From: Desulfobaccales bacterium
GTDB taxonomy: Bacteria > Desulfobacterota > Desulfobaccia > Desulfobaccales > 0-14-0-80-60-11
Assembly: GCA_041648175.1 (NCBI GenBank)
Contig: JBAZPO010000003.1
Location: 1-64,000 of the forward strand
DNA: 64,000 bases
Direction: 5' to 3'
The translations under genes were made by a program, and so were the position numbers. Below are positions 44,701-51,550 of this stretch, one piece after another. The notes under the pieces are model-generated. The model saw only the letters and a program-made list of their open reading frames with translations, searched no databases and was not told where the DNA came from. Position 1 is the first letter of the stretch, and each line of letters begins with the position of its first letter.

Positions 44701-45084
44701 GGCAGGGGTGGAAAACGGGGTAGCGCCGCAGCCGTGCGAAATTTTACGCTAAGCTAAGTATTGTGCGCAATGTTTATCTTTGTAAGTAGCTAAAATACGT
44801 GACCGGCCTTTTGCCTGTTCCCTTGGATTCCAACCGTAATCGGCCCCTGTTCCGGCCAAAAACAATCCACACAATAAGAAATGTGAGCATTGTTCACCCC
44901 GAAAATGCCGTATTGTGCCCATTGTTTGGGGCTCTTAACGAAGGAAGGATCGACGTTCGCGGAATGATTTAAACCGGGTGAAGGCGCCGGCGACCAGGTC
45001 TCTTTCCCACGGAACTCTGGCCAAAATGTCGAAAAGGTATTATAGGGCAGGTTTTCGAATCCGGAGAAAAGCCGTTTCAATTGG
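44701..45084. other. Region downstream of the BREX operon
   Basis: A 112-aa minus-strand frame (44790-45128) is present but has no RBS or recognised family, and it overlaps the next ORF. I do not call it as a gene. Confidence 0.4.
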
Positions 45085-45418
45085 GTGATCGCGAGCATGG
45101 CACAGGACGATCTGGCGCGCAGGATCAAGAGTTTCCCAGCGGGAAAGAGGGTGAGAAACTCACTTTATATCCACCTGGAATGCATAGCGGGTCTGGCAAA
45201 TCATCGCTGGATAAATCGACTGTTGAATAAAGCAAGTCTTGCTTCCTATGCCTTTCGAGAAATTCGAGCGACGCCACTATTTACGTTATGCGCGGGATTT
45301 GGCATTTATCGAAATGAAACCTGCACTCTGGAAGCAACTTACTGCCTCGGATCGTGAGGAACTTCGCCATTCATGTGAAAGAGGAATCGAGACGTACTAT
45401 GCGCGCCTTAACCCCTGA
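45085..45418 (+). pseudogene. Broken ORF pair, possibly degraded DNA-modification-associated gene
   Basis: Frame one at 45085-45357 starts MIASMAQDDLARRIKSFPAG and has KRVRNSLYIH. Frame two at 45248-45418 (56 aa, MPFEKFERRHYLRYARDLAF) overlaps it. They look like pieces of one or two genes joined by frameshifts. The KRVRNSLYIH segment recalls a stretch in phosphorothioation-associated methyltransferase-like proteins, but the match is weak and by memory only. Confidence 0.4.
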
Positions 45419-45789
45419 AGAATGCCCTTTTTTTTTGTAACCACGAGGACCGTGAATGCGTGCTCGAGTCCAACCTATCTTACGCCATCCGTGATGCGTA
45501 CCCTGTCAATGTCGGCCACCTTCTCATCATTCCAAGACGCCATGTCACTGATTTCTTTGACTTACAGCCAAATGAGATAGAGGATCTCATGAGTCTTTTG
45601 TGGGAGGCAAAAGAAAGACTTGCAAAGGATTATCGCCCAGATGGCTTTAACGTCGGAGTCAACGTAGACACTGCAGCCGGGCAGACGATTCCCCACGTCC
45701 ACATTCACCTAATCCCGCGTTATCTTGGCGACGTCGAAGATCCGACCGGGGGTGTTCGTGGTGTGATCCCTTGGAAAGCGAAATACTGA
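45399..45789 (+). pseudogene. HIT-family (histidine triad) gene with a frameshift in a T9 run
   Basis: The body of the protein from 45460 is a typical HIT domain ending GQTIPHVHIHLIPRYLGD with the HxHxH triad. The upstream part MRALTPEECPFF is in another frame and ends at a TAA after nine Ts (45428-45436). Removing one T would join ECPFFCNHEDRECVLES, a normal HIT N-terminus with the zinc-binding CPF..CN..H pattern. Either sequencing error, true mutation or transcriptional slippage explains it. HIT proteins are nucleotide hydrolases or transferases. Confidence 0.8.
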
Positions 45790-46013
45790 GACATTATTAC
45801 CACATTTCATCAGAATTTAAGCAAGAAACCCTGCCCAGCGAGTCCACGGCAAGTCCTGATGCTCAAACTTGAAGGATCGCCCCAACGCCAAGGCCTGGTG
45901 TGGGGCATTGGGGTCATCGGGTTTGGTCAAATAAAAGGGGGCCATTTAAAGGTAGGTAAGGTAGCCCAGCCATTCGTTTTAGTCCCCTCATATACCTAAA
46001 TGTGTATCTTTAA

Positions 46014-46805
46014 TCATTGCTCCCTGATCCAATCCAGGATGTCATTGACCAGCCCAAACGGAATGTCGTCCCACGAGTCGAACTCACCTTCCCACTCCCG
46101 GAAGAAGGCCTTTTCCTGGATCCCTTTCTTCTTGATTTGGGCCTTGATGAAGCCCACTTGCTTTGAGGTGGCAAACCGGTTGGCCTGGTTGTTATTTTTG
46201 GGTTTTGGCGGCTGCTTCTGCCCTACAGGCTCTTCCGGTGAAACATCACTTCCCAGTTCAGGCAAATCTTCCAGGTCTTGGGTAAATATATCCGAGGCCC
46301 CCACCCCGATCAGGACGGCCGCGACCAGGGCTCGCTTTTCCGACATTTTCTCGAGGGTATTTTTGATGTCGTAGGGGTTGAGGCTCCGGTACTTGGCTTC
46401 AAAATTGTTGCACGACCCGTTGACCGCCTTAGCCCAGACTTCTCCGGTCGGAATATGGACGAGGGTGCACTGGGTGTCGTATTCGAAGTACCCCTTGGTC
46501 AGCCCTTCAACCTTCTCTCGCTTATCGTAGTCCCACTTCTCCCACTTGATGGTATGGTTATAGTCCTGGCTGGAGGTGGTGACAAACTCCGGCGCCAGCC
46601 GGAACCCCTGGCAGAGGATTTCGGCACCGGGCTTCCAAAGAGACGGCTTCCGGCAGCCGGGAATGGTCCCATAGTGGACGTTTTCCCGCATGACTTTCTC
46701 TTTGATTTCGAGGATCTTTTTGGTCCGGGCGACGAGGTCTTCAGCCGCGAGTTCAAGTCGAACGGACGGCTCGGGTACCTTTTTTAGGGGAACGGGGTTG
46801 GCCAT
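46014..46805 (-). CDS. Putative phage-type single-strand annealing protein
   Basis: The 263-aa protein begins MANPVPLKKVPEPSV after a strong GGAGGGAAG RBS. Features: GAEILCQGFRLAPEF, then EKMSEKRALVAAVLIGVGAS and FTQDLEDLP. A KRALVAAVL..ASDIFTQD pattern is common to phage recombination proteins found next to exonucleases, and I infer a DNA-annealing role (RecT/Rad52-like). The C-terminal 60 residues form a separate small domain after a proline-rich linker. It overlaps the nuclease gene by 53 bases. Confidence 0.55.
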   Translation of the reverse strand: MANPVPLKKVPEPSVRLELAAEDLVARTKKILEIKEKVMRENVHYGTIPGCRKPSLWKPGAEILCQGFRLAPEFVTTSSQDYNHTIKWEKWDYDKREKVEGLTKGYFEYDTQCTLVHIPTGEVWAKAVNGSCNNFEAKYRSLNPYDIKNTLEKMSEKRALVAAVLIGVGASDIFTQDLEDLPELGSDVSPEEPVGQKQPPKPKNNNQANRFATSKQVGFIKAQIKKKGIQEKAFFREWEGEFDSWDDIPFGLVNDILDWIREQ

Positions 46806-47604
46806 TTTTCTTCCCTCCTTCCTTGATTCGCTGAGCCCATCGGGCCGCGAGAAGTTCTTTCTTGAGTTCCATGAAGCAAATATCGGAAACGCTGCAGTAG
46901 CCATCACACGACCAGTTCCGCTGGTACGGTGGCATGGTTTCCGAGTCCAGGGCCATTTTGAGGGGTACCAGGTTCTCTTCCAGCACTCTCCGAACGGTCA
47001 TTTCTGATTTTCTGGTTGATTCCTCCGGCCAAATGTCGACCGGACAAATCAGGGTTTCCTCCATTGAAAAGTACACCACCTCCATTTCGGCAATATCATG
47101 GGGGATCAGCCACCGATAAAGGTTGAGCTGAGTCCGGTGGTTTTCATAAGCCGCGATGACCCCATCTTTGTTGAGGTAAGACGGGACCGTCTTGGTGGTT
47201 TTGTAGTCTTTGAGGACTTTCTGGCTCGGGATAATCAGATCGGGATGGCCAATGATGTCAATCCCGTCCCAGGCCTTGGAGAATCGCTTCTCCTTGACCG
47301 CGTCCGTATGGAGGTTGGCCTCCTCGAGAATTTTGTGGGCGATTTGCCCCCGAAAGGCCCAGTAGAGCTGGCTCGGGGCAACGTATGTTTCATAAAACCG
47401 GCTGATGAAGACCCCCCGGTGGCACCCGGTAATCATGGTCACCGATATATCGGTTCCTCGCCGTTCATTCAGGATCATGCCGGCAATGGTCGCTTCATCA
47501 AAAGGGCAATCTAGCCTCCGGTTGAGCCTCGTCCGGGCGCACTTGAGACAGGCCTCAAAAGAGAGCCGCTCCCCGGTTTTCTCGCAAATGAATCCAACTA
47601 CCAT
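46753..47604 (-). CDS. PD-(D/E)XK nuclease, Cas4/RecB-like
   Basis: The 283-aa protein has the PD-(D/E)XK core: GHPDLIIPS (catalytic Asp) followed by LKDYKTTKTVPS (D..K). An N-terminal CEKTGERLSFEACLKCA and C-terminal CDGYCSVSDIC offer cysteines that may bind an Fe-S cluster as in Cas4/AddB. It is a candidate 5'-3' exonuclease partner of the annealing protein. ATG 47604 is preceded by AGGAGG at ideal spacing; the frame is open to 47625. Confidence 0.75.
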   Translation of the reverse strand: MVVGFICEKTGERLSFEACLKCARTRLNRRLDCPFDEATIAGMILNERRGTDISVTMITGCHRGVFISRFYETYVAPSQLYWAFRGQIAHKILEEANLHTDAVKEKRFSKAWDGIDIIGHPDLIIPSQKVLKDYKTTKTVPSYLNKDGVIAAYENHRTQLNLYRWLIPHDIAEMEVVYFSMEETLICPVDIWPEESTRKSEMTVRRVLEENLVPLKMALDSETMPPYQRNWSCDGYCSVSDICFMELKKELLAARWAQRIKEGGKKNGQPRSPKKGTRAVRST

Positions 47605-47737
47605 GGTTACATTCCTCCTCTCCAAGCCAGCCAGGCCCCACGTAGGCGAACGTCTCCCAGAAGTCCCACATGGGACCCGGCCAGGTTTGGGTTAAATGCG
47701 AAATTAACGGCGCCTGAAACTAAGGGCTCGGAGGCAC

Positions 47738-49096
47738 TCACCCTTCGGGGTCATCACTCCAGGTGAGGACGACGACTTCGGTCGCGGCCAACTCCCAGTT
47801 CTGCTCGCGGTTCGGTTGGACTTTGATGTAGACGAAGGTTTCGAGCTGAGCCTGGAGCGGTTCCAAGTAGCGGCTGGCCAAGATGCCATGACCATCACTC
47901 AGAATGATGGCCGCCCGGGTGCCCTCTTTGAGAAGGTGCTGCGCGACGGCGTCGAACCGGGTCCCCCCGGTGGTATGCAGGAAGGGGTCTTCTGGGTCCG
48001 CTTCAACGACGCTGGTCGAAAACTGAAAGACCCTACCTCTGACAGCCCGGAGGGCGTCATAAATGTACGGAATATAGCCGTAGTAATGGCCCATCGACCC
48101 GCTGACGTCAATATAGAGGTAGATGTGGGGGCGTTCGACTCCCCACCGCCTTTGCCAGACCGCCGGGATGACTCCACCGGCGAGACTGAAGAGGTCCTTC
48201 CGGGTGATGGCCGGGGGTACCGGGATAGAGTAGCCTTCGAGGGTCTTTTCAGTCGCCCGGTCGGCCAGTACTCCTTGAATCACCCCTTCTATTCCTTCAA
48301 GCGCCCCCGGTTCAAAGAGCCGGACCCGGTGGCGAAATTCACTGAGGTCCGAGGTTTCCAGAATCAAGTTAAAGACTGGATCTCCAGGCTTCAGGTCTGG
48401 AATGGGAATTCGCCTTGTGCCCGAGTCGACTTCCGAAGGCTCCGACCCAACTATCTCCAGGGTAGAGCTGCCCTGAACCATCGGGGCATAAGTTTTGATT
48501 ACCTCGGCCAACCCGGGGAAACTCGCATCATCTGCAACTCCTTCCCCCGCGTCAACAGACACAGCCTTGCCGCTTAACGAGCTTTCCGGCTCAGGTAAGG
48601 CTGCACTAACAGGGGATGGCTCTTCCTTGTCAGGCTCTGAGCCGTCATCATGTCGTTCCTCTTTGGTCAGCGCTTCACCAGTGCCCTGAGGGTCGTCCTC
48701 CGGGCCAGCTTGGTCTTTGGCAACCCGCTCCGGTACGTCGTCAGCGGCTTCTTTCCGGGTGGCTGGTGGAGATTCTGGTGCGGTTTGGTTAGCACTCCCA
48801 CCCGCGGCGCGGGCTGCCGCCATTCCTGCCCTGGAGGCCTCCTCGTCCTGCTTCCCCAGGAACCATTGGCAAACCAAGACCATCCACCGCCGGTAGCCGG
48901 AAAAGCCAGACGGCGCCCCCACAACTTCGCCCAAGGTCTGAAGCAGAACCGGGTTCCACTGGTAGAGGGCGGCGTGAGCCTGTTTGAGGTAGTTGCGGCT
49001 CCCGTTGCCTCCGATGCTAAAGAGGGTCCAGTCGATGTGGCTGTGCTTTGCCGTTAAGAGGAGTTCCCCCGGATGGTGGTAAAACCGTTCGGGCAA
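47738..49096 (-). CDS. vWA-domain protein, C-terminal part of a DUF2201-like gene
   Basis: The 452-aa frame ends with a von Willebrand A domain: DVSGSMGHYYGY (MIDAS DxSxS) near residue 330, TTGGTRFD and LSDGHG. The middle is an acidic, low-complexity linker (residues about 100-200). It begins with a TTG and no RBS, inside the end of the metallopeptidase frame. In DUF2201-type proteins the metallopeptidase and vWA parts form one chain, so this is likely the second half of a gene split by an indel near 49095. Confidence 0.7.
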   Translation of the reverse strand: MPERFYHHPGELLLTAKHSHIDWTLFSIGGNGSRNYLKQAHAALYQWNPVLLQTLGEVVGAPSGFSGYRRWMVLVCQWFLGKQDEEASRAGMAAARAAGGSANQTAPESPPATRKEAADDVPERVAKDQAGPEDDPQGTGEALTKEERHDDGSEPDKEEPSPVSAALPEPESSLSGKAVSVDAGEGVADDASFPGLAEVIKTYAPMVQGSSTLEIVGSEPSEVDSGTRRIPIPDLKPGDPVFNLILETSDLSEFRHRVRLFEPGALEGIEGVIQGVLADRATEKTLEGYSIPVPPAITRKDLFSLAGGVIPAVWQRRWGVERPHIYLYIDVSGSMGHYYGYIPYIYDALRAVRGRVFQFSTSVVEADPEDPFLHTTGGTRFDAVAQHLLKEGTRAAIILSDGHGILASRYLEPLQAQLETFVYIKVQPNREQNWELAATEVVVLTWSDDPEG

Positions 49097-49524
49097 GGTC
49101 GACGCCGCCGGCCGATGGCGTTGACGTAAGCATCCTCAGCGAAGTTGAAGAGCTCCGGAGGGTAGTCAGCGCCTGGCAGAACGTCGGGGTAAAGCCGCCT
49201 CAGGATCAAGTGATTGCGCTCATGGATCAGAATGAACAGCAAGTCCTCCGGGCCGGTGATGTGGTCCAGGAAGAACCGGACCCCAATCGTCAGGTCTCCC
49301 TTGTACAGATCGACTGGCGCAGTCGGTAGGGCCTCATCGAAGGTGATTTCATGGATGTATTTGAGGATTTTCGGGACCCGCTCCGATCCCTGGCAGCAGT
49401 CCGACCAGTAGCTGAAAATTTCATCACTTGCCAGGGTGTGAATCAGCAGGGTTGCTGCCCGGTTTAGGTGCTTTTCCCTTAGGGCTGACTTGATCTTTTC
49501 GATTCGGCTTTTGAGCAGGTGCAT
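49054..49524 (-). CDS. Metallopeptidase-like domain (HExxH), N-terminal part of a split DUF2201-like gene
   Basis: The 156-aa frame has HERNH (HExxH) near residue 105 in a hydrophobic helix (LLFILIHERNHLIL) and then FAEDAYVNAI, the third ligand region of such domains. It ends CPNGFTTIRGNSS, while the same DNA in the next frame reads LPERFYHHPGELLL and continues into the vWA frame. One base removed or added would fuse them. RBS AAGGAG precedes the ATG. Confidence 0.7.
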   Translation of the reverse strand: MHLLKSRIEKIKSALREKHLNRAATLLIHTLASDEIFSYWSDCCQGSERVPKILKYIHEITFDEALPTAPVDLYKGDLTIGVRFFLDHITGPEDLLFILIHERNHLILRRLYPDVLPGADYPPELFNFAEDAYVNAIGRRRRPCPNGFTTIRGNSS

Positions 49525-49999
49525 TATCGGCTCCTTTCATTAAGTCTTTTCCAGCCATGACCCGCTGGATTATGGCTTTGAGCACCCCCAAGCCTTCGAG
49601 GGTTTTGACTTTTGGATTAATGACCACCGCCTCAAGGGCATAGCCTTTGAACAGCCGCTTGATGGCCATCACTCCGTCTTTCGCATAGGCTTCCCACCCG
49701 ATTCGGGTCTGTCCCTTCCCTTCGGCCAAAACATAGGGGAGGTCGGCTTTGACAATCACCAGGACCTTGTCCTTCTTGTTGGCGAGAATGACCGTGCAGG
49801 CGTCATCGCCGAAGCATTCTTTGGCCTCCTCGACCGTGTACGGGTCTTCATCCCACCCGATGGGAGTATTTTTCTTGTCAATGTGGTACTTTTTCGCATA
49901 GGTGTTGACGGTGTCGAACAAGTACAGTTCTCCGTCCTGGAGGGTTTCCCACCCTTGAGTCAAGGCCGGGCTCTGATAGACTTTCTCTGCATTCGGCAT
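49424..49999 (-). CDS. Unknown protein in the MoxR-vWA module
   Basis: The 191-aa protein has an alpha/beta N-terminal part (residues 1-150) and a proline- and lysine-rich tail that overlaps the metallopeptidase gene by 100 bases. An AAGGAGAG RBS precedes the ATG. No family is recognised. It lies between the ATPase and the metallopeptidase genes, so it is likely a part of the same complex. Confidence 0.6.
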   Translation of the reverse strand: MPNAEKVYQSPALTQGWETLQDGELYLFDTVNTYAKKYHIDKKNTPIGWDEDPYTVEEAKECFGDDACTVILANKKDKVLVIVKADLPYVLAEGKGQTRIGWEAYAKDGVMAIKRLFKGYALEAVVINPKVKTLEGLGVLKAIIQRVMAGKDLMKGADNAPAQKPNRKDQVSPKGKAPKPGSNPADSHPGK

Positions 50000-50014
50000 G
50001 GTGCTCTCCTTTCT

Positions 50015-50519
50015 TTAGATGGATGTCAAGATTTGGTCGACCCGCTCGGGTAGCCGGGCCACCGGAACATCCTCGGTTAACAGGGTTTGGGTCGTGAGTT
50101 GCATGGCAAGTTGCTGGATTAGTTTGTCTCCGAGTTCCCGCTCAATCACCTCCTTTCGGGTCAAGTCTTTGATTTTAGCCAGCACCCGGGTCAACGTCTT
50201 GAGGTCTTCTTCCTGGCCGACCCTTTTGCTCATGGCCGTCACCCAGGCAACTTCGACTGCCGCGAGTTCTTCAAGGTCCCGGGCGATCATGACCGGGTCA
50301 CCCAGGGTATAGCCGCCAACAACCGTCCGAATGACCCCGTGCACCATTTCCTTGTTGACTTTCGACCGGACGATCCCCTGAATCTCGGGGATGACGGCTT
50401 CGATGTAGGCGGTGTTCGCATCCGGGTCGGAAAACTGGGGGTTATTGGTGATCGTGCTCAGGGCCAATCCCGCCAGCAGCAGCCGCACCATCATCGTCAG
50501 CTGCCGGGGGTTAAAGACG
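50015..50519 (-). pseudogene. C-terminal remnant of a MoxR-like AAA+ ATPase
   Basis: From about 50519 the frame reads FNPRQLTMMVRLLLAGLAL and continues to the stop at 50015 as a helical lid-like domain (AVIPEIQGIVRSKVNKEMV). It is the expected C-terminus of the MoxR-like protein that starts upstream, but in another frame and without the AAA+ core. The frame stays open upstream on the same strand but out of phase with the ATPase. Confidence 0.6.
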
Positions 50520-50750
50520 ATTCTGCGGATTGAGGAAACCGACCAGGTCGTCGAAGTTGAGAGTCGGGACTTCATAGTGCCGAAACTGGCTGGTCGGGCC
50601 CAAAATTGCTTGAGCAATAGTTTTCGACCCCTCGGTCTTGTTGGTGCCAATGTCCCCAATCAGCAATACCGGCAGGTCAGCCACAATGGCCGCGAGCACT
50701 AACGGCTCAACAACGTCCCACCCATAAATCCCGAGTTCGTCGAATAACAT
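50511..50750 (-). pseudogene. N-terminal part of a MoxR-like AAA+ ATPase with internal deletion
   Basis: The 79-aa frame from ATG 50750 (RBS AAAGGAGAAAGGAA) opens MLFDELGIYGWDVVEP and has the P-loop region GDIGTNKT, with Asn in place of the usual Gly before Lys. It goes on to YEVPTLNFDDLVGFLNPQ and stops. MoxR-like proteins then have about 150-200 residues with Walker B and sensor regions; these are missing. The upstream ATG 50888 overlaps the promoter and is not used. Confidence 0.65.
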
Positions 50751-50841
50751 TGACCAGTTCCTTTCTCCTTTAATATTTGGCCTGTCCTTAAAAGCAGTGA
50801 AGGAGGCCGGTTGGCCCCCCTTTGCTTTAGAAGTGATAGCA

Positions 50842-50861
50842 GTAACAGCGTTTGTTGTTAC
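50842..50861. promoter_or_regulatory. Inverted repeat GTAACA-N8-TGTTAC, possible operator
   Basis: Perfect 6-bp arms separated by 8 bases lie 15-35 bases downstream of the -10 element in the leader of the minus-strand operon. A dimeric repressor could bind here. Confidence 0.5.
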
Positions 50862-50876
50862 ACTTTGTTGTTTATT

Positions 50877-50905
50877 ATTATAGCACAATCCAGTGTTATT
50901 GTCAA
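50877..50905 (-). promoter_or_regulatory. Consensus sigma-70 promoter of the MoxR-vWA operon
   Basis: On the minus strand TTGACA (50900-50905) is followed by 17 bases and TATAAT (50877-50882), an exact consensus. It drives the operon that begins at ATG 50750 after a leader of about 120 bases. Confidence 0.85.
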
Positions 50906-50909
50906 TAAC
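50895..50909. promoter_or_regulatory. Palindromic operator over the -35 box
   Basis: GTTATTGTCAATAAC is a perfect 15-bp palindrome with arms of seven bases around one central base, and it covers the -35 element. Its position suggests repression by a phage-type regulator that is not encoded in this window. Confidence 0.65.
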
Positions 50910-51550
50910 GCATTATTGTTGAGCCTGTATTGTTCAGGTGTGCTGACTAATGCATGCTTAAATGAAGTAAAGACCCACTACTGGTATTGGAAATGCGCAC
51001 ATAGCATTATTGATACCACACGTTTGATTCTTTTTCGGGAGGTTTTACAAGGTGAGGAAGGGCGGAAGGATAAATCTTTATGGGTTGGGCTGCGGTGGCT
51101 GGATAATCTGGAAAAGAGGTTTCGATATGAATTTCAAACCTTTAAAATACGAGAAGGGCGTATAGTGGCAAGCAATCTGCTATTCCTCTAGTTGGCCACT
51201 GGTCGCAAGGCCTATCTGGGTTTCACAATAGCTGTAATTAATGCTGCACCCTGGATAGATGGCCTGAAATCCCTTAACTTTAGAGAAAAATTGATTTTTT
51301 AAAAATCTTATGGTATCAATATTCCTATAGAAAACTGTAGGTGACCTTCGTCTGCTGCAACTCTAATTGACAACCGAAGTTTTCGGAAACCCTCCTCTCT
51401 CTTGAACAATATTACCGGACAAAGTCGAATCCGTAGCAAAAAACAGTAACGGAGCAGCTTTTACCTGATCCCTGAAATTTTTGCCCCCAAAAGGAAATCC
51501 TTTCTGCCCACGATTTTCTTTCATTATCATCATCAAGGAAAACCCAAGCA
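50910..51550. other. Region between the MoxR-vWA operon and the histidine kinase
   Basis: A plus-strand frame at 50811-51191 (126 aa) covers the promoter and has no RBS. Its second half (WLDNLEKRFRYEFQTF) could be a gene scrap, but I do not recognise it. The remainder (51192-51550) is A+T rich without clear features. Confidence 0.45.

Noticed and set aside
44790..45128. 112-aa minus-strand ORF after the BREX operon
   Set aside because: No RBS or recognisable family. It overlaps the plus-strand broken ORFs. It could still be a fragment.
45905..45940. 17-bp match (GGTTTGGTCAAATAAAA) to 22955-22975 inverted
   Set aside because: A single short match without further similarity is not enough to call a repeat or an attachment site.
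50511..50888. Longer start (ATG 50888) for the MoxR-like gene
   Set aside because: This ATG lies upstream of the mapped -10/-35 consensus, so it would not be in the mRNA. ATG 50750 has a good RBS.
50811..51191. 126-aa plus-strand ORF over the phage-like promoter
   Set aside because: It reads through the promoter and operators and lacks an RBS. Treated as chance.
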